From Rhodobacteraceae bacterium UBA6273 (GTDB lineage Bacteria; Pseudomonadota; Alphaproteobacteria; Rhodobacterales; Rhodobacteraceae), in the NCBI GenBank assembly GCA_002440625.1, contig DJUV01000208.1:1-36213 (forward strand): a DNA stretch of 36,213 nucleotides, in the 5' to 3' direction. Both the position numbers and the translations under genes were made by a program. Shown here piece by piece: positions 15,328 through 22,029 of this stretch (position 1 is the stretch's first letter; each line of letters opens with the position of its first letter). The notes beneath the pieces were generated by a model that ran no database searches, was not told where the DNA came from, and was given only the letters and a program-made list of their open reading frames with translations.

Positions 15328-15948
15328 TCAGAGATTTCGCGGGAATATCAGTTGCGGCAGACCCAGCCAGCGCAGGACGGATTCATAGACCGACGAAAGC
15401 CGGGAATAGACCGCGCGGTGAAGCGGCCCTTCGGCGCGGCGAACCATCAGGGCCGCCACGAAGGCGACACCGAAGGCCCCGACCATGTCGAGCGGAAAAT
15501 GGACGCCGAGGTAGATGCGCGCCCATGCCACAAGCCCGCCGAGCATCAGAAGGCCGACACCCCATCGACGTAGGGCAGGGCGAAGAAAATAGCACAGCGC
15601 CAGAGCGAACATGAAGGTTCCGTGATCGCTTGGGAAGGATGCGTCTGGACGATGGGCAAGATACTGATGCCCAAGCCCGATCTCGAAAGGTCGGGGGTGA
15701 TACCAGGCCGCGGAGATGGCGCGCGCAATAAGCAAGCCGATTGACGCAGTGAGCAGGGCATCGAGAACGGCGGATCGGGCTTCCGCTCCGCGCCGGACCC
15801 ACGCTAGCAGCAGGAGGACGACAGCAAGGTTGTTGGGCCAGCTCGCCAGTACCGACGCCAGCTTAATGATCATCGTGGAAGACTGCGGATCGGCATTCAT
15901 CGCGAGGAAGGCGCGCTGGTTCCAGGCCTCGATTGCTTGGAGAGTCAT
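15328..15948 (-). CDS. PAP2-family phosphatase, undecaprenyl-diphosphatase-like
   Basis: A 206-residue membrane phosphatase. ATG 15948 was chosen because AAGGAC lies 7 bases upstream; the frame is open further but looks noncoding. Catalytic motifs: WYHPRPF, FPSDHGT and RIYLGVHFPLDM, with the catalytic His residues in the last two. Size and motif spacing resemble BcrC/PgpB-type undecaprenyl-diphosphatases. It converges with the DedA-PAP2 fusion 18 bases away, and a regulator-type palindrome lies about 85 bases upstream of its start. Confidence 0.9.
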   Translation of the reverse strand: MTLQAIEAWNQRAFLAMNADPQSSTMIIKLASVLASWPNNLAVVLLLLAWVRRGAEARSAVLDALLTASIGLLIARAISAAWYHPRPFEIGLGHQYLAHRPDASFPSDHGTFMFALALCYFLRPALRRWGVGLLMLGGLVAWARIYLGVHFPLDMVGAFGVAFVAALMVRRAEGPLHRAVYSRLSSVYESVLRWLGLPQLIFPRNL

Positions 15949-16033
15949 GGGCAGGTCCTTCGGGCCGTCGGAGAGGGGCGCAGATGCGCCCGCTCCGCTT
16001 GCGCCGCGGGAGTTACCTCCGCTTGTCGTCGGG

Positions 16034-16049
16034 CTTACAGATTTGTAAG
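16034..16049. promoter_or_regulatory. Putative response-regulator box, copy 2
   Basis: Perfect dyad CTTACA-GATT-TGTAAG, 86 bases upstream of the PAP2 gene (start 15948, minus strand). It shares 13 consecutive bases (TTACAGATTTGTA) with the box before the response regulator. Confidence 0.7.
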
Positions 16050-16117
16050 GCGCCGGCGCGGAGGCATGACCTGCAGCGCGCAGGTCAAGGCAGCCGGTCC
16101 CCTGTCTTCCGGCCCCC

Positions 16118-16130
16118 CACAAAATTTGTG
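16118..16130. promoter_or_regulatory. CACAAA-A-TTTGTG dyad
   Basis: A perfect 6-1-6 inverted repeat upstream of the small peptide ORF. It shares the TTTGT element of the CTTACA boxes but has different spacing, so it may bind a different factor or be a degenerate site. Confidence 0.35.
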
Positions 16131-16208
16131 AGACCGCCGAGAGAGATCTCGCCACGATCCCGTTGCAAGGGTGGACCCAAGCTCGGCACCCCAGGAGAGA
16201 GGAACAGC

Positions 16209-16334
16209 ATGAAACGGATAGGGCCGACGAGAGTGAAAACACTCTTTGCCGTGCTCTTGGTTGCATCGAGCCACGCAGTCAGCGCAGGGGCGGGTACACC
16301 TGACCGACAGCGCCAGCGGTCCGGGAGACCCTAG
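16209..16334 (+). CDS. Possible small secreted peptide
   Basis: A 41-residue ORF with a strong RBS (AGGAGAGAGGAA at 16193-16204, just upstream). It has a typical Sec signal (KTLFAVLLVASSHAVSAGA) and leaves only about 15 basic residues after cleavage (TPDRQRQRSGRP). It may be a real small exported peptide or the stub of a truncated exported protein. It lies between two palindromes in the control region of the ABC operon. Confidence 0.4.
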   Translation: MKRIGPTRVKTLFAVLLVASSHAVSAGAGTPDRQRQRSGRP

Positions 16335-16400
16335 CGGCGGCGACGGCGACTGAGCAAAAGTGACGCCCGACTCCGGCGATGCCCCACGGGAATGCGCGGC

Positions 16401-16416
16401 CTTACACCGTTGTAAG
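16401..16416. promoter_or_regulatory. Putative response-regulator box, copy 3
   Basis: Perfect dyad CTTACA-CCGT-TGTAAG, 75 bases upstream of the ABC ATPase start (16492). Arms are identical to the box before the PAP2 gene; only the 4-base centre differs. Confidence 0.7.
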
Positions 16417-16491
16417 TCGCCCGCAAGGCCGCCGTCGGACCGCCGGGGCAAACAAGGGCCAGCGAGATCAGTTCAACCAGGAGAACACGCC

Positions 16492-17241
16492 ATGCCCGAA
16501 CCCATCCTGTCGCTCCGGCGCCTTTGCCAGGTCTTCGATGGCGTGGCCGTCATCAACGATCTGACGATGGACATCGCCAAGGGCGAGGTCTTCGGCTTCC
16601 TCGGCCATAACGGCGCGGGCAAGACCACGACCATCCAGATGCTGACCACGTTGGCGAGACCCGCTGCGGGCACAGCGCTGGTCGCGGGCCATGACATCTG
16701 CACCGATCCTTTAGCCGTTCGCCGGGCCATCGGTTATGTGCCTGAAAACGTGCGGCTTTATGATTCGCTGACGGCGACGGAGAACCTTCTCTTCTTCGCC
16801 CGGCTGTCCGGGGTTCCCGCCCCGCAGCGCCGCGTGCGCGAGGTGCTGGACCTTCTGGACTGCACCTATCTCGCGGGCCGTCGGCTGGGCGGTTTCTCGA
16901 AAGGGATGCGTCAGCGCGTCGGACTTGCGCAGGCGATCCTGCACAATCCTTCGGTTCTGTTTCTGGACGAACCGACCTCGGGACTTGATCCGATGGGCAT
17001 CAGGATGTTGCGCGACCTGATCCTGCGGCTGAACGCCGAGTTCGGCATGACGATCTTCATGAACACCCACCTGATTTCCGAAATCGCCAAGACCTGCACC
17101 AGCATTGCGGTGCTGAGCCACGGCAAGCTTGTTTTCCATGACCGGATCGCGGCGGTGACCGCCCGCTATGGCGACGATACCGCGCTTGAAGAGCTTTACC
17201 TGTCGCTGACCCCGGTCGGCCGGCTGCAAGAGGTAGCGTGA
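16492..17241 (+). CDS. ABC transporter ATP-binding protein
   Basis: A 249-residue ATPase. ATG 16492 is preceded by AGGAG; the frame is open upstream but that part is not homologous. Walker A (GHNGAGKTT), the signature (GGFSKGMRQR), Walker B (SVLFLDEPTSGLDP) and the switch His (MNTHLISE) are all present. It resembles the CcmA/DrrA/NosF class paired with ABC-2 permeases. The stop overlaps the first permease (TGATG). Confidence 0.94.
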   Translation: MPEPILSLRRLCQVFDGVAVINDLTMDIAKGEVFGFLGHNGAGKTTTIQMLTTLARPAAGTALVAGHDICTDPLAVRRAIGYVPENVRLYDSLTATENLLFFARLSGVPAPQRRVREVLDLLDCTYLAGRRLGGFSKGMRQRVGLAQAILHNPSVLFLDEPTSGLDPMGIRMLRDLILRLNAEFGMTIFMNTHLISEIAKTCTSIAVLSHGKLVFHDRIAAVTARYGDDTALEELYLSLTPVGRLQEVA

Positions 17242-18179
17242 TGGCCGATTCCCCTGTCCTGCTGATCGCCCGCCAATCGGCCCGCTTCGTCCTGCGCGAA
17301 AGAACGGTGGCGCTCCTCGCCACGCTGTTCGTGGCGCTGGTCCTGATCTCTGCCTGGCTGGGCTGGCAGGCCACTGCGACTGTCGACCGGATCTATGTGG
17401 ACGCAGCGGCCTTCCTGCAGAAGTCAGGCCAGCCGGTACCGCCAAATCCGGTCCTCGACATCTCGCCCCTGTCGCTGATGCGCAACATGTCGGTCTATGT
17501 GGCGCTGATCGGCGCGCTCTCGGCCATCGTGATCGGCAACCGGCTGGTCGGGCTTGACCGAAAGGCTGGTATCCTGCCGCTGATGGGCATAAGGCCGATC
17601 AGCCGGGCAGCTTATGCCCTAGGCAAGATCGCGGCTCTGGCCGGACTGATCCTGCTTCTGGCGCTGCTCTCGGGGGCGATTGCCGCCCTGACCTTTCTGA
17701 TGCTGCCCGCCGTCGCGCCCACTGCCGGGCAATGGGCGCAGCTTGCGGGGTTCATCGGGGCCTCAGCGCTCTACATGGCGATCTTCGGCCTTGCCGGGCT
17801 TGGCACCGGCGCCGCCGCGCGGTCGGAGACCGTCGGCCTTCTGGTGCCCGTCACCCTTTGGCTGACGCTGACCTTCATCCTGCCGCAGCTGACGGCCAAC
17901 CTGAACCCCACGGCCGCAATCAACCCGATCTCGGCGCTGGCGCCCTTGCCCAGTACGCCATTCTTCGACGCTGCAAGCCAGATCCTCGGGCCGTTCTCGC
18001 TGGCGGATTCCTACAAGTTCGCTTCGGCGCGGCTCCTTGACTACTTGCCGCAGGGCATCGCCTCGCCCTCCTTCATCCCGCCGGTGGCCGATCTCGTCCT
18101 CGCCACCATCCTCGCCACTGCCTTTGCCTGGCGCGCGCTGATCCGGCTGTCCATGGCGCAAGGAGACTACAATGTCTGA
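17241..18179 (+). CDS. ABC-2 type permease, first subunit
   Basis: A 312-residue membrane protein with about six hydrophobic segments and an extracytoplasmic loop after the first one (about residues 45-80, DRIYVDAAAFLQKSGQPVPP). This is the layout of NosY-like ABC-2 permeases. The ATG at 17241 shares a base with the ATPase stop; GTG 17238 is an alternative. The second permease starts 8 bases before its end. Export direction is likely; the substrate is unknown. Confidence 0.88.
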   Translation: MADSPVLLIARQSARFVLRERTVALLATLFVALVLISAWLGWQATATVDRIYVDAAAFLQKSGQPVPPNPVLDISPLSLMRNMSVYVALIGALSAIVIGNRLVGLDRKAGILPLMGIRPISRAAYALGKIAALAGLILLLALLSGAIAALTFLMLPAVAPTAGQWAQLAGFIGASALYMAIFGLAGLGTGAAARSETVGLLVPVTLWLTLTFILPQLTANLNPTAAINPISALAPLPSTPFFDAASQILGPFSLADSYKFASARLLDYLPQGIASPSFIPPVADLVLATILATAFAWRALIRLSMAQGDYNV

Positions 18180-19164
18180 CGCCCTTCTCGTCCCCGGCCC
18201 GGTCCGCACCCTTGCCGCCAAGGACGTCCGCGACGCCTTGCGCGACCGCTTCATCCTGATCGTCACGGCCTTCCTGGGCTTGGCCGCAACGGTGGCCCTG
18301 GTGACCGGCGCCATTGCCCTCAGGGGCGATGTGGCGACCTATGAGGCGGCGAAGGCCACGCTGCTCGCCATCGGCAAATCCGCAGACGCGATCAAGGCGC
18401 CTGAGTTCTATCCGTTGCGGTTGCTGCGCGGGGCCATTGAGCAGATCGAGATCATCGGCGCGGCCATCGCCATCCTGATCGGCTATCGTTCTGCGGCAAG
18501 CGAGCGCGGGCGGCAGACGCTGGCGCTGATCTTCACCCGGCCGATGCGCGGCTGGCAGTTCGTGGCTGGCAAGGCACTGGCGGGGCTTGGCCTGCTGGCT
18601 GGCGGACTGGGCCTGGTTCTGGGCGGGTTGGCGCTGGTCCTGCACCTGATGTCGGGCATCGGCCTGACGGCGGATGACCTCTTGCGCATCGCTGTGGTCT
18701 GGGCTGTGGCGGTGGTCTATACCGCCTGCTTCTTCCTTCTCGGCTTCATCCTGACGCTGCATATGAAGCAACCCAGCCATGCGCTTCTTGTCGCCTTTGC
18801 CGTCTGGCTTGTGCTGGTGCTGATCGCGCCGCAGATCGGCGACACGCTGGACCCCGACAATCAGGTCGCGGGTGGGGTGTTCAAGCAGTTGAGCATCGCC
18901 AAGCCTGACCAGGTTCAGATCATGAAAGGCTTCGCCAACTACGAGACCCTGCGCGACGGCATCGAGCAGGCCTCTGTCACCAAACATTTCGAGCGGCTCA
19001 GCTTCGCCGTGCTGGGCATCAAGGCGACCTATACCGGCATGCCGCTCGGGCCCATCCTGACCCAGATGCTGGCCAATCTGGTCTGGATACTTCTGACCGC
19101 CCTCGGGCTTGGCGCCCTGGCGCTGGCCCTTCCCCTCAACCCTGACCGGCTTGCCATAGCCTGA
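18172..19164 (+). CDS. ABC-2 type permease, second subunit
   Basis: A 330-residue paralogue of the preceding permease, also with six predicted segments and a large extracytoplasmic loop after the first (about residues 45-80). Another soluble stretch (about 220-285) lies before the last helix. Both permeases start with a short cytoplasmic helix containing an Arg-rich element (DVRDALRDRF here). They likely form a heterodimer with the ATPase. The secreted calcium-repeat protein follows after 20 bases. Confidence 0.88.
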   Translation: MSDALLVPGPVRTLAAKDVRDALRDRFILIVTAFLGLAATVALVTGAIALRGDVATYEAAKATLLAIGKSADAIKAPEFYPLRLLRGAIEQIEIIGAAIAILIGYRSAASERGRQTLALIFTRPMRGWQFVAGKALAGLGLLAGGLGLVLGGLALVLHLMSGIGLTADDLLRIAVVWAVAVVYTACFFLLGFILTLHMKQPSHALLVAFAVWLVLVLIAPQIGDTLDPDNQVAGGVFKQLSIAKPDQVQIMKGFANYETLRDGIEQASVTKHFERLSFAVLGIKATYTGMPLGPILTQMLANLVWILLTALGLGALALALPLNPDRLAIA

Positions 19165-19184
19165 CATTGCAAGGAAACCTGACA

Positions 19185-19817
19185 ATGACCCTGAAGAAGA
19201 ACATCTCGACCCTCGCGCTGGCCTCGATCCTGGGCCTGACGCTGGCCCATCCCGGCTTTTCGCAGACCGCCGCCGACAGTGATGGCGACGGCGTGCCCGA
19301 TACGGCCGAAGCGCTGCTGGGAACCGATCCGATGGTGGCCGACACCGATGGCGACGGTCAGAACGACCTTGCCGACAGCGAGCCCGCCTTCATGGCCAAT
19401 CCGATCGACATGACGGGGGCGCCCGCGCCCTTCGCGATCAAGGAAGCGCTGGTGGAAAACAACTACGACTATACCGCGAAGAAGGACGCCACCGACCACC
19501 TTGAACTGCTGGTCAGCAATTCGGGCAGCAAGGACCTGACGGGCTTTTCCATCTACTATTCGATCAAGGATGCCGACAACGGTAAGGTCGAAGGCACCTT
19601 CCGCAAGCTGGAGGGCTTTTCCGTTCCGGCCGGAGGCGAGGCGCGCATCCACTTCGACGACGGCGCAATGGCCGGGCATTTCCGCGCCAACCCGAACTCG
19701 ATCTATATCACCAGCCAGGCGGCCAAGAGCTTCACGGCCGTGCTGAAGGCCGATGGCTTTGCGCCGGTTTCCGTCGACATCGCCAAAGACAAGGGCGGCG
19801 CGGAAGCGGCGGACTGA
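19185..19817 (+). CDS. Secreted protein with thrombospondin-3-like calcium repeats
   Basis: A 210-residue exported protein. ATG 19185 is preceded by AAGGAA. The signal peptide ends near GFSQ-TAAD. Two acidic calcium-binding repeats follow (DSDGDGVPDTAEAL and DTDGDGQNDLADSE, residues about 30-65). The remaining 140 residues form a beta-rich domain (ELLVSNSGSKDLTGFSIYYSI, then FSVPAGGEARIHF) like a fibronectin or cellulose-binding fold. It closes the ABC operon and may be the exported cargo, a periplasmic partner or a calcium-dependent surface protein. Confidence 0.88.
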   Translation: MTLKKNISTLALASILGLTLAHPGFSQTAADSDGDGVPDTAEALLGTDPMVADTDGDGQNDLADSEPAFMANPIDMTGAPAPFAIKEALVENNYDYTAKKDATDHLELLVSNSGSKDLTGFSIYYSIKDADNGKVEGTFRKLEGFSVPAGGEARIHFDDGAMAGHFRANPNSIYITSQAAKSFTAVLKADGFAPVSVDIAKDKGGAEAAD

Positions 19818-20160
19818 CTGCGCAAGCGAAGCGTGATTGACATGGTCGGAAAACTGCCCTGTGCAGGAAAGCAATCCTCCGCAAGGCAAGCCCCCGACAG
19901 CAGCCCCGTCACTGCATAAATCGACAATCGCAATGGCTGGAGATGGATTGCTGACCTTCTCCCCGCCCACCTTTTCGACTTTGCCCGCATTGCCACTGCA
20001 ACCCCGTGGTAGTTCGTCTCCGCACCAACTCTCCTGAAAGGTTGCGATCCAGCCGCCGAGAGGCTGCGACAGTGCATTGCACAAGCAAAAGAAAGCATTT
20101 GGCTTGGCGATCATGACCTGACTGCCATCTAGCTGACGATGACGGATGGCCACCGGATTG
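19818..20160. other. Intergenic stretch, decayed sequence
   Basis: About 340 bases between the calcium-repeat gene and the transposase remnant. Several stops are present in every plausible frame and no family is recognised. It may hold the eroded 5' part of the IS110-type element. Confidence 0.45.
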
Positions 20161-20457
20161 TGGCGCATCATCACGAAGATCGCCCGCCGGGCGAAGGAAA
20201 ACGAGGTGGCTTGACGGCTGATGCCGGTACCGGGTATCGGGCCGCTGATCGCCACGACCCTTGCGGTTGTGGCCCCACCGCCCGAGACATTTCGCCGGGC
20301 GCGCGATTTTGCGGCCTGGCTTGGTCTGGTGCCACGCCAGCACTCGACCGTCGGTCGCGAGGACGTCGGAGCGGAAGCGGGCAAAAGGCGGTTTGGCGCG
20401 GCATTCGTTAGACGGGATCAGCGGGGGAATACTTGCGCAAGGCAAGCATCGGCCTGA
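20161..20457 (+). mobile_element. Decayed IS110-family transposase fragment (C-terminal domain)
   Basis: The frame reads RIITKIARRAKENEVA, a TGA stop (20212-20214), then RLMPVPGIGPLIATTLA and RDFAAWLGLVPRQHSTVGRE. These are hallmarks of the transposase_20 domain of IS110/IS1111 elements. The N-terminal DEDD catalytic domain is absent, and the C-terminal KRGDRYLR block is lost to a frameshift. It is a nonfunctional remnant that marks an old insertion or rearrangement between the envelope cluster and the flagellar genes. Confidence 0.8.
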
Positions 20458-21003
20458 CCGGGGACTGGCTCGGCACGCGCGGGTTTTCGGCTGCGGACAT
20501 CGTTCAGTGCAACGCGCAGGTCCGGCACCACTTGAGGGCGACGCCGGTTGAGGCCGCCCTTGGCGAAACCCTGGCCGGCCTGGACGCGCGGCAGGCCGAA
20601 CCCGCAGTCGGCTTTCGGCGCGAGGCGCTGGCGCTGGCGTTTGTGTCATGTCTGCCGGACCGACTGTCCTGCGGCGATGGCGGGTTGCGCCCCTGACGAA
20701 GCGGATCGACTCGCCCGGATCGAAGCCTTCGCAGCACCCGGCGGGGTCCGGGATCTCGACGCCATGGCGGGCGCGGGACGGATGAGCCCGCCCCCGGAAC
20801 AACGCCTGTTTCAGAAGGCGCGCGGCACTCCGATCCGCGCCCGCATCCGGGAGCCAAGACTGCTTGCAGCCTACGAAGGTCTCCAGCGCAGCGCGGCCAT
20901 CGCCGAAGCCGCACATGATGCCGGCTACGTCTCGCCCAAAATCTTTGCCACCGCCTTCGGCCGCCGTTTCGACACCAGCCCGTCGCAGTTACGACTGCGC
21001 TGA
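20433..21003 (+). pseudogene. Frameshifted AraC-family transcriptional regulator
   Basis: The 3' part (about 20690-21003) encodes an AraC-type double helix-turn-helix: RMSPPPEQRLFQKARGTP, then RLLAAYEGLQRS, then AEAAHDAGYVSPKIFATAF and a normal SPSQLR ending. The 5' part lies in a different frame (20433-20696: GLTGDWLGTRGFSAADIVQ, then RREALALAFVSCLPDRL), which resembles the sensor half of siderophore-type AraC regulators. A shift near 20690 splits them. The first HTH helix is also eroded. Probably inactive. Confidence 0.6.
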
Positions 21004-21249
21004 AATCACCAAGTAGTGCGATACGGTAGCACGGCCACGCAGAGACCGGTTTGCACCGGTTCTACAGAACCACCGCTTGCTCCCGCGAAAGCATTGTCAT
21101 TATCCAACAACAGCCGGATTCCTCCCCGGTTTCTGCACGTTCCGCGCGGCGCTCTGCCGGGCCTTCCGCCTCCCCAAATCAGGTTACCGAATCTCAACGG
21201 ATCGGTCGCAGTCTTGCCCGGCATGCCAGAAAGCTGCGGATGGGTCAGA
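21004..21249. promoter_or_regulatory. Leader region of the flagellar export operon
   Basis: No gene assigned, although the transglycosylase frame is open through it. Two ACCGGT hexamers (21045-21050 and 21055-21060) flank TTGC and form a dyad that could be an operator. AT-rich sequence around 21095-21115 may hold the promoter. Confidence 0.35.
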
Positions 21250-22029
21250 ATGACGGGAAAGAGTTTGCTGGCGAACCTCCGCCTCAGGACGGTCGCCTCG
21301 GTCGCGGCGGGGTTCGTCGCCCTCATGGTTCCGGGCGCGGGCGGGGCGCGAATCCCTGGCGACCCGGCGCAGATCTGTGATCAGGTCGCCCTTGTCGCCG
21401 CCGAAAAGACCGGAGTGCCGCTTTCGGTCCTGAAGGCCATCTCGCTGACCGAAACCGGTCGCAAGCGCGGCGGGCGGTTCCGCCCCTGGCCCTGGACCAT
21501 CAACATGGAGGGAGAGGGGCACTGGTTCGACAGCAAGGAAGAGGCGAGGGCTTATGTCGACAAGGAGTTCGCACGCGGCGCGCGAAGCTTCGACATCGGC
21601 TGCTTTCAGATCAACTACAAGTGGCACGGCGAGAACTTCGCCTCGATTGACGAGATGTTCGACCCAATGGCGAATGCGCTCTACGCTGCGCGCCTCCTTG
21701 GCCAGCTTTACGCCGAAACCGGCCATTGGGGCAGGGCCGCCGGCGCCTATCATTCGCGGACCCAGAAGTTCGCCGAACGCTATCAGGCGCGGTTTGAGCG
21801 GATCAGGACACCGCTGATGGCCGAGGATGGCGCCGATATCCCGGAGATTCCCGACATCGTTCTTGCCGCGAACGGCCCGGAGGGCGGCGACGCACCGCTG
21901 CCGGTCCCGCGGGTCAACCGCTACCCGCTTCTCCGGGGAGGGTTCGGGGTGGCGCTCGGTTCGCTGGTGCCGCTCACGGGGCGGACATCCACCCCGCTTT
22001 ACGGCGCCGCCGCGACCGCTGTCGAATGA
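21250..22029 (+). CDS. Flagellum-associated lytic transglycosylase (SLT domain)
   Basis: A 259-residue exported protein. ATG 21250 gives a signal segment (SVAAGFVALMVPGAGGA); ATG 21223 is possible. The SLT-type lysozyme fold is visible: catalytic Glu in KAISLTETGR, then FDIGCFQINYKWHG and AAGAYHSRTQKFAERY. Such enzymes cleave peptidoglycan glycan strands to let the rod through, and the role here is supported by the ATGA overlap with flhA. SltF of Rhodobacter is the functional analogue; orthology is not certain. Confidence 0.85.
   Translation: MTGKSLLANLRLRTVASVAAGFVALMVPGAGGARIPGDPAQICDQVALVAAEKTGVPLSVLKAISLTETGRKRGGRFRPWPWTINMEGEGHWFDSKEEARAYVDKEFARGARSFDIGCFQINYKWHGENFASIDEMFDPMANALYAARLLGQLYAETGHWGRAAGAYHSRTQKFAERYQARFERIRTPLMAEDGADIPEIPDIVLAANGPEGGDAPLPVPRVNRYPLLRGGFGVALGSLVPLTGRTSTPLYGAAATAVE

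Larger units (their letters stand above)
15949..16208. promoter_or_regulatory. Divergent control region between PAP2 and the small peptide/ABC unit
   Basis: No gene seen. It holds the regulator-type palindrome at 16034-16049 and a second dyad at 16118-16130 (CACAAA-A-TTTGTG). Both are AT-rich islands in GC-rich DNA. Confidence 0.5.

Noticed and set aside
19029..20384. 451-codon minus-strand ORF
   Set aside because: Spans the calcium-repeat gene and the transposase remnant in antisense; no recognisable domain.
21045..21060. ACCGGT-TTGC-ACCGGT dyad as a defined operator
   Set aside because: Made of a common GC-rich hexamer; no second copy and no known regulator, so kept only as a note in the leader region.
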